Part shown: positions 7,955 to 13,640 of the stretch, piece by piece
How positions within the stretch are numbered: the first letter of the stretch is position 1
How the letters are laid out: every line of letters begins with the position of its first letter
NCBI GenBank assembly: GCA_021792045.1
Contig: JAJYVJ010000026.1
Span: 1 to 16,677, forward strand
Direction of reading: 5' to 3'
DNA length: 16,677 nt
From: Thermoplasmata archaeon
GTDB lineage: Archaea > Thermoplasmatota > Thermoplasmata > Thermoplasmatales > Thermoplasmataceae
Made by a program: the position numbers and the translations under genes
Notes under the pieces: model-generated
Databases searched by the model: none
What the model saw: only the letters and a program-made list of their open reading frames with translations
Told to the model about the DNA's origin: nothing

Positions 7955-7975
7955 AGCGGAAGATTATCGACATAG
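7955..7975. repeat. Right terminal inverted repeat
   Basis: It starts AGCGG and ends ATCGACATAG on the plus strand, the inverse of the left end at 15 of 21 positions. The direct repeat AATGTTTC follows immediately. Confidence 0.82.
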
Positions 7976-7983
7976 AATGTTTC
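7976..7983. repeat. Right target-site duplication of the insertion sequence
   Basis: AATGTTTC, identical to 5841-5848. It forms the left half of the 16-bp palindrome at 7976-7991. Confidence 0.88.
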
Positions 7984-7991
7984 GAAACATT
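7976..7991. promoter_or_regulatory. Perfect 16-bp palindrome abutting the regulator's TATA box, candidate operator
   Basis: AATGTTTCGAAACATT is fully self-complementary. Its last base overlaps the TATA box TAATATACT (7991-7999), 29-44 nt before the ATG at 8020. It covers the position of the BRE, so a bound dimer would compete with TFB/TBP. The downstream gene encodes an XRE-type regulator, so autoregulation is a natural guess but unproven. Removing the insertion sequence restores the same palindrome at the junction. Confidence 0.6.
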
Positions 7992-7999
7992 AATATACT
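7991..7999 (+). promoter_or_regulatory. Box A of the COG1395-type regulator gene
   Basis: TAATATACT is centred about 25 nt before the ATG at 8020, consistent with a leaderless transcript. The insertion sequence ends 15 nt upstream and leaves it intact. Confidence 0.55.
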
Positions 8000-8019
8000 A
8001 TCAATAAACTTTAGGCTCT

Positions 8020-8967
8020 ATGGAAGATCGAAGGTCGGAACTTATAAGAGACGTTTTTAAGTTCCTCGTTCACGATGGCTTTAAGGTCAGTGATCCTAAT
8101 CTTAACGGACTAGTAAGTTTCGACTTGATTGCAGTAAGAGAACGTCTCAAGCTTGTCATAAAGATACTGCACAATATCGATACGCTTAGATATTCTTCTG
8201 CAATTGATATGATGAAACTCTCCAGATCCACTGCAGCAGCCCCAATAATTATTGGTGAGAAAGGAGGTAGTGGAAAACTTGAGCGCGGGATAGTTTACTA
8301 TCGCCATAACGTTCCAATATTTTCTCCAGAGAGTTTCTATGACTATATCAACGGGGAAAAACCTTACGTCTGTTCCGGACCGGGGGGTATTTATGTTTCA
8401 ATCAATGGAGAGAAACTCAAGGAACAAATGGAAAAACTGCGCTTCTCTATCGGATACGTTGCTAGCAAAGTCGGAACTTCCAGGAGATCTGTATCACTTT
8501 ACGAGAATGGAAGCGGCGTAAGTATAGATATATTCATGAAATTACAGCACCTCTTTGACACCGATCTTAAAAAGGGAGTCGATCTTATGGATCTTTCTGC
8601 AACCAACAAGCTTCCAGAAAATGAGGAACATAATGATATTTTCTTCTCAGAATTCACATCGGTCATGACCAATTACGGATATGAGATCCGGACCCTTCAG
8701 AAGTCTCCATTTGATGCAATTGCATTTGGGAGGGAGGTTCTTTCTTTCTTGATAGACGTAATGGCAAAAGAGAGTACACCAGCAAATAGGATTGCAGCAC
8801 TCAACAACCTAAGCAGCGTGTTAGACAACGAAGCATTTCTTGTGAGTAAAAAGGATGAGGACAAAAGGAACGTTGCAGGATGCCCGGTGATCACGCTGTC
8901 AGAACTGAGACGGCTGTCTGAACCAGACCTGCTTCTCGACCTGATACAGAAAAGAAAGAGTCTTTAA
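8020..8967 (+). CDS. Archaeal XRE-type transcriptional regulator (COG1395-like)
   Basis: 315 residues, the usual length of this archaeal family of putative HTH regulators. The N-terminal domain (1-120) carries the family landmarks FDLIAVRERLKLVIKIL, AAAPIIIGE, LERGIVYYRHNVPI and PESFYDYINGE, then PGGIYVSINGEKL. The XRE-type HTH is at about 130-180 (LRFSIGYVASKVGTSRRSVSLYENG). A C-terminal domain (about 200-310) ends with a ligand-like fold (SPFDAIAFG, CPVITLSELRRL). The family is conserved in many euryarchaea but its targets are not known to me. Its stop codon overlaps the next ATG by one base (TAATG), so the next gene is translationally coupled. The promoter sits directly beside the insertion sequence and a palindrome. 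Confidence 0.87.
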   Translation: MEDRRSELIRDVFKFLVHDGFKVSDPNLNGLVSFDLIAVRERLKLVIKILHNIDTLRYSSAIDMMKLSRSTAAAPIIIGEKGGSGKLERGIVYYRHNVPIFSPESFYDYINGEKPYVCSGPGGIYVSINGEKLKEQMEKLRFSIGYVASKVGTSRRSVSLYENGSGVSIDIFMKLQHLFDTDLKKGVDLMDLSATNKLPENEEHNDIFFSEFTSVMTNYGYEIRTLQKSPFDAIAFGREVLSFLIDVMAKESTPANRIAALNNLSSVLDNEAFLVSKKDEDKRNVAGCPVITLSELRRLSEPDLLLDLIQKRKSL

Positions 8968-9629
8968 TGTTTTTAGAATTTTCGAATGGAGAAAAGACTA
9001 TCAGGATATTTTCTGGAGTAAAGGGTCTTGTGAGCCATGGAGATGAGTTGCGTGAGCTTCTTGAGAAGCTTCAGCCCACGGAAATACTCATCACGATACC
9101 AGAGGAACAGGTTCGTGGCCTGCAGGAATTCCTGAAGGATCCATTTGAGATGACACTTTCTGACTACGAAATAATATACGGATTGAGGTTGCACAAATAC
9201 GGGGAGGTCATGACACCCCCTCCGATATATATCGTGGCTGTCCAGTACGCAACATCCCATGGAATTCCAGTCAGAGGTATCGATCTTGAAGACCAGAAAT
9301 TCAACGATGCTTACATGAAACACGTGAAAACTTTCGCGTTAGTCAGGCATTCGATAAGGAAGAAGAAGATAATAAATTATGATTTTCACGACACGAATCC
9401 TTATGAATTCGCTGAGGCCTGGATAAAGAGGATAAATAGCATAAAGGGTTTTGAAAGGCTCGATATGGAAAGGCTTGCTGCGATGAATAATGAGATTGAC
9501 GAATTCATCGAAAGAAAATTTATAGAGAATCATATAATAATTGTCGACCATGAGTTTTATGCGGGAATAAGAGAAAACTTGATCAAAATTGGATTCAGGC
9601 AAATCAATTCTGGGGACGATAGTCCTTGA
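8967..9629 (+). CDS. Conserved-looking protein of unknown function coupled to the regulator
   Basis: 220 residues; I do not recognise the family. There is no signal peptide or membrane segment. The sequence alternates predicted strands and helices: TIRIFSGVKGLV, then PTEILITIPEE, then YGEVMTPPPIYIVAVQYATSHGIPVRGIDLED, then a basic helical region with SIRKKK and a C-terminal strand ENHIIIVDHEFYAGI. The GIPVRGIDLED block and the preceding helix faintly recall TraB/PrgY-like proteins, but the diagnostic motifs are not seen, so no function is assigned. It overlaps the regulator by one base and overlaps rlmE tail to tail by 26 nt. Confidence 0.75.
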   Translation: MFLEFSNGEKTIRIFSGVKGLVSHGDELRELLEKLQPTEILITIPEEQVRGLQEFLKDPFEMTLSDYEIIYGLRLHKYGEVMTPPPIYIVAVQYATSHGIPVRGIDLEDQKFNDAYMKHVKTFALVRHSIRKKKIINYDFHDTNPYEFAEAWIKRINSIKGFERLDMERLAAMNNEIDEFIERKFIENHIIIVDHEFYAGIRENLIKIGFRQINSGDDSP

Positions 9630-10200
9630 AGATCATGTATATCTCCTTACTTCCTTTTCTTGAAGCGGAGACGGTTGTGATCTTGGAAAAAGCGAACCTC
9701 TTTCCCCATTCCGAGAAAAAAGTTTTTGTCAGATCACCTTGAAACTGCTTTACCACGACATAACCATGTTCTCTAAGAAAATCCGCAGAGAGAGACATCA
9801 CAGACTGACAAATGAGGTATGAAGAAGAATGGTCTATGCTTGTGTTCCCTGTTGTCTGGGACATGGCGTCCGAAAGGATGCCGTCGAATGACTGCACACC
9901 ACGCGAACTCATGGTTTCTCTTAACTCATCGAGAAATTCTGGCCTGGTTATATCGCCTCTCAGGAATATTGCTCCAGGGACCTTTTTCATGCTATTTTTA
10001 TCGACACAGAAAACTTCTTTGCCTGTAATCTCCGTGATGACTTGAGTCCATCCACCCGGAGAAGAGCCTATCTCGAGGTCATGGTCACCTTCTCTGGGTA
10101 TACCAAATTTCCTCGAAATTTCAAGAAGCTTGTAGGCAGCTCGGCTGTTGAACCTTTCCTTTTTTGCACGATAGTAATACTTATCTCTGTGCTCACTCAT
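9604..10200 (-). CDS. rlmE: RlmE/FtsJ-type 23S rRNA 2'-O-methyltransferase
   Basis: 198 residues, the normal size. The family methylates a uridine 2'-OH in the peptidyl-transferase centre of large-subunit rRNA using S-adenosylmethionine. The SAM motif is LEIGSSPGGWTQ (42-53). The K-D-K-E catalytic tetrad is complete: K24 in AAYKLLEI, D111 in GILSDAMSQ, K151 in YVVVKQFQGD and E186 in GSKEIYMIF. The basic N-terminus (DKYYYRAKKERFNSRAAYK) is typical. It starts 8 nt after the gcvH stop, so the two form an operon, and its 3' end overlaps the 220-residue gene on the other strand by 26 nt. D111 is followed by AMSQTTG in place of the commoner M-x-P-x-x-S-G. Confidence 0.95.
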   Translation of the reverse strand: MSEHRDKYYYRAKKERFNSRAAYKLLEISRKFGIPREGDHDLEIGSSPGGWTQVITEITGKEVFCVDKNSMKKVPGAIFLRGDITRPEFLDELRETMSSRGVQSFDGILSDAMSQTTGNTSIDHSSSYLICQSVMSLSADFLREHGYVVVKQFQGDLTKTFFSEWGKRFAFSKITTVSASRKGSKEIYMIFKDYRPQN

Positions 10201-10208
10201 CTCAGAGA

Positions 10209-10583
10209 TTATTCTCCTATGAATTTCCTGTATTCTTCGGCAGACATTGAATCTGCCGTTTTTCCTGTTTTCTTTAGTTTTACCAGCCAGCTTCCATAGG
10301 GATCTTTGTTTACCTTCTCAGGAGAATCTGAAAGCACTTTGTTGACGTCAACAACATCACCATCAACAGGAGAAAAAATGTCCTCTGCAGACTTAACAGA
10401 TTCTATGGAGAGCAGTGGCTCTCCAGCCTTCTTCTTAACGCCTGATTGTGGAAAATCTATGAAGACAACATCCGTAAGCTGAGACTGCGCAAAATCAGAT
10501 ATGCCTACTGTCACAATATCGCCATCCACTCTAAACCATTCGTGTGTCTTGAGATACCTCAGTTCTTCAGGTATTTTGGTCAT
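10209..10583 (-). CDS. gcvH: Glycine cleavage system H protein
   Basis: 124 residues, a full-length lipoyl carrier protein. It shuttles the aminomethyl group between the P, T and L proteins of the glycine cleavage system. Diagnostic features: LKTHEWFRVDGDIVTVGISD (11-30), the lipoylation site ESVKSAEDIFSP with K64, and the C-terminal segment DPYGSWLVKL. No gcvP, gcvT or lipoate gene is in the window, so its partners must be elsewhere. An alternative role as a lipoyl relay is known for H proteins but not shown here. It is the first gene of a two-gene unit with rlmE; box A lies 23-24 nt upstream. Confidence 0.95.
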   Translation of the reverse strand: MTKIPEELRYLKTHEWFRVDGDIVTVGISDFAQSQLTDVVFIDFPQSGVKKKAGEPLLSIESVKSAEDIFSPVDGDVVDVNKVLSDSPEKVNKDPYGSWLVKLKKTGKTADSMSAEEYRKFIGE

Positions 10584-10602
10584 TGATGATAATCAGTCAT
10601 AC

Positions 10603-10610
10603 GTATATAG
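10603..10610 (-). promoter_or_regulatory. Box A of gcvH-rlmE
   Basis: CTATATAC on the minus strand, centred about 23 nt before the ATG at 10583. The 268-nt divergent region to thpR (10584-10851) shows no other clear gene. Confidence 0.5.
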
Positions 10611-10820
10611 GTTATTCTTTCCGGCAACAACCCTGAAGTCTGGATCTTTAAACTTCCATTTCGATCGTGTTTTATTTTGTCGATCATGAACATGCTTTTG
10701 CACCCATTTATGAAACTTTTGGAACACTTTCCCTATAGAGTTACATGGAACACCTGTAACCGCAGAGTTAAATGAAGATACCACAAAAAACGGCCGGGAC
10801 GGTTACGTTCAGACAGGAAA

Positions 10821-10829
10821 AAATTATTT
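10821..10829 (+). promoter_or_regulatory. Probable box A of thpR
   Basis: AAATTATTT is centred 27 nt before the ATG at 10852. Between it and the start codon lies GCATGC-TTTG-GCATGC (10840-10855), whose second copy contains the ATG. Confidence 0.4.
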
Positions 10830-10851
10830 CCCGTCAAAAGCATGCTTTGGC

Positions 10852-11373
10852 ATGCGAATTTTCATTGCATGCTCTATTCATCGATTCGACGACTTACAAG
10901 ATCTTTATTCTTCTCTAAAAGAATTCAAAAGCGTTCGAACGGTAAATACACCGGAATTGCATCTCACATTTCGCTTCTTCGGAGAATTGAACGAAGAGGA
11001 AACCTCAAGATTATTAACTGAGTTTAGGAAACTGAAACTTAAAAAATTTATCCTGAGGATTTCAGGCCTCGGATGTTTTCCTGAGCCAAAGAGAGCACGA
11101 ATTCTGTACATGAACGTGGACATTGTGGAAGAGATACTTTTCAATTATGATCTTATTACGAAGATAAATGTGGGAAAAGAGCCAGAAAAGAGAGCTTTTG
11201 TGCCTCACATAACAGTAGCCAGATCAAAGAGACCAAATAATTTAGAAAATATTGTTAAAATATTTGACCGTATACATCTGGAAAAAACTATAGATCATAT
11301 GTCTGTATACCAGAGTGTACTCACGGCATCCGGACCATTGTATAAAATGATGGAGGATGTTCAGCTAATATAG
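10852..11373 (+). CDS. thpR: RNA 2',3'-cyclic phosphodiesterase / 2'-5' RNA ligase family protein
   Basis: 173 residues, normal for the 2H phosphoesterase family. Two H-x-T-x motifs are present: HLTF (37-40) and HITV (119-122), which supply the paired catalytic histidines. The N-terminus MRIFIACSI and the PELHLTFRFFGEL block are typical. Family members hydrolyse 2',3'-cyclic phosphates and can join tRNA halves through 2'-5' links in vitro; the in vivo substrate in archaea is unsettled. The stop overlaps the convergent 109-residue gene by 13 nt. Confidence 0.93.
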   Translation: MRIFIACSIHRFDDLQDLYSSLKEFKSVRTVNTPELHLTFRFFGELNEEETSRLLTEFRKLKLKKFILRISGLGCFPEPKRARILYMNVDIVEEILFNYDLITKINVGKEPEKRAFVPHITVARSKRPNNLENIVKIFDRIHLEKTIDHMSVYQSVLTASGPLYKMMEDVQLI

Positions 11374-11690
11374 GTAGTTTTATCCTGTTCTTCAGACTTC
11401 TTCTTGGATAGCAGTTCCTCATCGCCGAACTCAATAGCAATAAGGCCGGAAACTGGTATAAGTCTGAGAAAGGATCTGCTGTCTTCGCCTTTCACCCTGA
11501 AGCATACCGCACCCTCTTCACCAAGAATCGTATATCCCACAAATTCACCTATAGTTTCAAGTGGTTCATCCTTTCCACTGTTCGAAATAACCTTATACTT
11601 CCCACCTTTTTTGATCTCAATCATATCCAAGTTTATCATCGTTCCTTGAAGTAACCTGATTATCTTAGAAAGGCCCGCCTTCTTTTTCAT
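11361..11690 (-). CDS. Small protein of unknown function, last gene of the winged-helix operon
   Basis: 109 residues if it starts at the ATG at 11690 (MKKKAGLSKIIRLLQG). An upstream in-frame ATG at 11735 would give 124 residues but overlap the preceding small gene by 38 nt; the shorter start leaves a 7-nt gap and follows a GGGATG sequence, so it is preferred. Residues 15-90 look like a small beta-rich domain (IEIKKGGKYKVIS, TIGEFVGYTILGEEGAVCFRV, FLRLIPVSGLIAIEFGDEEL), followed by a charged tail. I do not recognise the family. It converges with thpR, overlapping 13 nt. Confidence 0.65.
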   Translation of the reverse strand: MKKKAGLSKIIRLLQGTMINLDMIEIKKGGKYKVISNSGKDEPLETIGEFVGYTILGEEGAVCFRVKGEDSRSFLRLIPVSGLIAIEFGDEELLSKKKSEEQDKTTYIS

Positions 11691-11697
11691 TTTGCAA

Positions 11698-11898
11698 CTA
11701 CATCCCACATAGGCATATTCCAATCTTATCGGCAATCAATTCTATTCTTTCGAATGATTTCTGGGTTACTTCCCTCTGACCTTTAATAAGTAACTTATAT
11801 TTTAGCGTTTCATGAAGAGCAGAACTAATTCCGTTTGAAATTGCAGGTAAGAATATGGATTTTGAAAAAGATTGCGCTCTCCATTTCAAAAAAATCAC
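11698..11898 (-). CDS. 66-residue protein of unknown function, coupled to the winged-helix gene
   Basis: It starts with GTG inside the GTGA overlap with the stop of the winged-helix gene, the pattern of a translationally coupled gene. The protein is basic and helical (SNGISSALHETLKYKLLIKGQREVTQKSFERIELIADKIG) and ends CLCGM, with a C-x-C pair. No family is recognised. It could instead be a spurious frame or a frame-shifted remnant; the precise overlap and the tight 7-nt gap to the next gene are the main support. Confidence 0.5.
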   Translation of the reverse strand: MIFLKWRAQSFSKSIFLPAISNGISSALHETLKYKLLIKGQREVTQKSFERIELIADKIGICLCGM

Positions 11899-12332
11899 TT
11901 GGAGGAATCTATGATCTCCTGTATGTGTTCCACCGTTTTCCTGTAGTTATCTAGGGCCATTTTCACATTCACCTCGACCCAGTTCCATGCTTTTAGAAGG
12001 TTTCCTGAACGCAAGCGGTATTTCTTTGTCTTTCCCTCCTGTATTTCCTCGAGTATGTCGAGATACTTCAACTTGTTCAGATGCCTGTAAAGAGTTGTCC
12101 TGCTAGTTGCCAGATACGCCATCATTTCGTCTCCGGTCCAGTATCTGTCAGGATTCAGTAACAGACATTCCTTGAAGAGCCTGAAATATGCTGACCTTGT
12201 TATACTCTGCATATCCGTGGTAGGTTTGAGTCGTGGTATATAACCGATATCTGAGAGAAAAAAGGCTATATTCCTATCTAGATCGTTATCAAGCACCCTC
12301 GTTGGGATTGAAACAACGGCTAACTTAAACAT
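11895..12332 (-). CDS. Winged-helix transcriptional regulator
   Basis: 145 residues. A winged helix-turn-helix spans about 50-108: FRLFKECLLLNPDRYWTGDEM, LATSRTTLYRHLNKLKYLDIL as the recognition region, and EEIQEGKTKKYRLR as the wing. A 40-residue N-terminal extension (MFKLAVVSIP, SDIGYIPRLKPTTD) and a C-terminal helix (VNVKMALDNYRKTVEHIQEIID), likely for dimerisation, flank it. No effector pocket is obvious. It is the first gene of a minus-strand unit with the 66- and 109-residue genes. Its box A is bracketed by a 9-bp inverted repeat, suggesting autoregulation. Confidence 0.8.
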   Translation of the reverse strand: MFKLAVVSIPTRVLDNDLDRNIAFFLSDIGYIPRLKPTTDMQSITRSAYFRLFKECLLLNPDRYWTGDEMMAYLATSRTTLYRHLNKLKYLDILEEIQEGKTKKYRLRSGNLLKAWNWVEVNVKMALDNYRKTVEHIQEIIDSSK

Positions 12333-12348
12333 TGTTGTCGATCTATAA

Positions 12349-12392
12349 CATGCAGAAATTTATAAATCTATCACAGAACAATCTTCTGCATG
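12349..12392. promoter_or_regulatory. 9-bp inverted repeat flanking the winged-helix gene promoter
   Basis: CATGCAGAA (12349-12357) and TTCTGCATG (12384-12392) are perfect inverse copies separated by 26 bp. The interval holds box A TTTATAAA (12359-12366; one base into the left arm side), 27-34 nt before the ATG at 12332. The arrangement fits two operator half-sites, or a looped dimer site, around the promoter. Confidence 0.55.
12359..12366 (-). promoter_or_regulatory. Box A of the winged-helix operon
   Basis: A TTTATAAA element centred about 30 nt upstream of the ATG at 12332. Confidence 0.6.
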
Positions 12393-12410
12393 TTCGAGAT
12401 AGCGATAAAA

Positions 12411-13046
12411 TCAGACACTCGTGACTATCGAAATGATACCGGTGGCTATGAAGTCTATTGCGAGGGACATAAGGAGGATACCCATTATCCTCGTGATAAT
12501 AAGTGAACCAACTCTTCCCAGTCGATCAAATAATGGAAGGGAATATTTTAGTATAAAATAGGACACGACAACAGCTAATGCTACGCCCAGGACAACTACC
12601 AGACGCAGGGTTAACCCATAGTTGTCCTGATTAAAGTATATCATTGCGGCGGTTATTGTTCCAGGACCAGCCAAGAGCGGAGTACCTATGGGAACAACAC
12701 TTATCTCTTCTCTCTCCATGGATTCTTCCTTTTCTTTCTCGGTTATGGAAGTACTTGGGATATGCCCCTGGAGCATTTCAAATGCCACAAGGAAAAGGAG
12801 TATCCCGCCAGCGACCTTGAAATCAAATATGCTAATACCAAGAACGGTGAAGATATATTCACCAACAAACATGAATCCAAATATCATGCCGGCCGCAACT
12901 AAAATGCTTTTAAAGACCACTATATTGCGGTCTTTTTTCGAATAGGACTTGGTCAAGGCTATTACTATAGGGACTGCCCCGATGGGATCCATTATTGCGA
13001 AAACGGCTGCAAAAACCGTTACCAGCAAAAAAGCTGCAGATATCAA
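12411..13046 (-). CDS. MarC family integral membrane protein
   Basis: 211 residues with six probable membrane segments (about 3-23, 42-62, 72-92, 118-137, 146-166, 184-206). The family motifs are present: MDPIGAVPI (19-27), DFKVAGGILLFLVAFEM (75-91) and VPIGTPLLAGPGTITAAM (118-135). A charged cytoplasmic loop (TEKEKEESMEREE) separates the two halves. MarC proteins are inner-membrane proteins of unsettled transport function; the old link with multiple antibiotic resistance was withdrawn. The start is TTG at 13046: no ATG or GTG lies between it and the in-frame TAA at 13074-13076, and an AATATAAA box is centred about 30 nt upstream. Confidence 0.9.
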   Translation of the reverse strand: MISAAFLLVTVFAAVFAIMDPIGAVPIVIALTKSYSKKDRNIVVFKSILVAAGMIFGFMFVGEYIFTVLGISIFDFKVAGGILLFLVAFEMLQGHIPSTSITEKEKEESMEREEISVVPIGTPLLAGPGTITAAMIYFNQDNYGLTLRLVVVLGVALAVVVSYFILKYSLPLFDRLGRVGSLIITRIMGILLMSLAIDFIATGIISIVTSV

Positions 13047-13072
13047 TCGATGCGGTAATGTTATCCCACTAA

Positions 13073-13080
13073 TTTATATT
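13073..13080 (-). promoter_or_regulatory. Box A of the marC-like gene
   Basis: AATATAAA on the minus strand, centred 30 nt before the TTG start at 13046. It supports the TTG choice with a very short leader. Confidence 0.45.
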
Positions 13081-13240
13081 ATCTCAGATAGAACAACATT
13101 TAAAGGATCTGACTCAGTAAGGATCGCATTTTCCGAGAAGAAAATCATTGAAAAGGAATCTCTGTAATTAAATCATGTATGTATTAATAAATTGTTAATG
13201 CCCCTCGTTAATATACTACCTAGGTTTACTTTTTACATCT

Positions 13241-13250
13241 TTTAATAAAG
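13241..13250 (+). promoter_or_regulatory. Box A of the zinc-ribbon microprotein gene
   Basis: TTTAATAAAG is centred about 27 nt before the ATG at 13273, which supports the gene being real and leaderless. Confidence 0.45.
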
Positions 13251-13272
13251 GATAAAGCATGTCTTCAAATCC

Positions 13273-13515
13273 ATGGAAAAAATATTAAGTAAGATCGAGG
13301 ATACCTTCGCAATGGGAGCTAAACATCACTGCATTATCTGTGGCTCATTGATTTTTGACGGGCTGTACTGTGCCGATTGTCAGGAGGAGGTATCCAGAGC
13401 AAGAACGATGGATGAGGAGAGCCTTGACGAATGGCTTTCGAGAAATAGAGCCACAAACAAAGTGACACAAAAAACACACACAGAGAACGTAAGATCAATT
13501 CTTGATTTCCCTTAG
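13273..13515 (+). CDS. 80-residue zinc-ribbon microprotein
   Basis: Four cysteines form CxxC-x9-CxxC (C20, C23, C33, C36) within HHCIICGSLIFDGLYCADC, a treble-clef or ribbon type knuckle that should bind one zinc. A short N-terminal helix precedes it, and an acidic then polar tail follows (TMDEESLDEWLSRNRATNKV). There is no enzyme domain. Proteins of this kind act as adaptors or nucleic-acid-binding subunits, but nothing fixes the partner. It has its own box A and lies upstream of the superoxide dismutase gene with a 125-nt gap. Confidence 0.7.
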   Translation: MEKILSKIEDTFAMGAKHHCIICGSLIFDGLYCADCQEEVSRARTMDEESLDEWLSRNRATNKVTQKTHTENVRSILDFP

Positions 13516-13596
13516 GCGCATTCTTCTTTATCATTAGAACAACGAAGTATTAAGTGCTGTATGGGACGGGCGTACGATGTTCATTGTAAAGCTTCA

Positions 13597-13615
13597 TTAA
13601 CTTTTTAAACGTTAA
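13597..13615 (+). promoter_or_regulatory. Promoter of the superoxide dismutase gene with flanking inverted repeat
   Basis: Box A CTTTTTAAAC (13601-13610) is centred about 35 nt before the ATG at 13641, leaving room for a short leader with AGGTG (13630-13634) as ribosome binding site. TTAAC and GTTAA flank it symmetrically (13597-13601 and 13611-13615), possibly a regulator site. Confidence 0.45.
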
Positions 13616-13640
13616 CTCCATTTAGAATTAGGTGTAAAAA

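Larger units (their letters stand above)
5849..7975 (-). mobile_element. Complete insertion sequence, 2127 bp, two overlapping ORFs
   Basis: The element is bounded by imperfect 21-bp terminal inverted repeats at 5849-5869 and 7955-7975 (15 of 21 positions match; both ends begin CTATG and share CCGCT at the inner end). An exact 8-bp direct repeat AATGTTTC lies immediately outside. It encodes ORF1 (104 residues) and ORF2 (582 residues, DDE-type transposase), both intact and on the minus strand. Intact ORFs and a perfect duplication indicate a recent, possibly active insertion. The family could not be assigned by eye: the C-x2-H motif and 8-bp duplication point to the IS256/MULE superfamily, while the separate N-terminal ORF resembles the N-terminus of IS1634-like transposases. 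Confidence 0.9.

Noticed and set aside
10593..10784. A 63-codon minus-strand ORF between gcvH and thpR
   Set aside because: It runs across the gcvH promoter, has no recognisable motif and no well-placed TATA box; a real small gene cannot be fully excluded.
11691..11735. The longer 124-residue start of the 109-residue gene
   Set aside because: It would overlap the 66-residue gene by 38 nt; it would become the better choice if that gene proves not to be real.
12949..13167. A 72-codon plus-strand ORF
   Set aside because: It is antisense to the marC-like gene for half its length and its other half crosses that gene's promoter.
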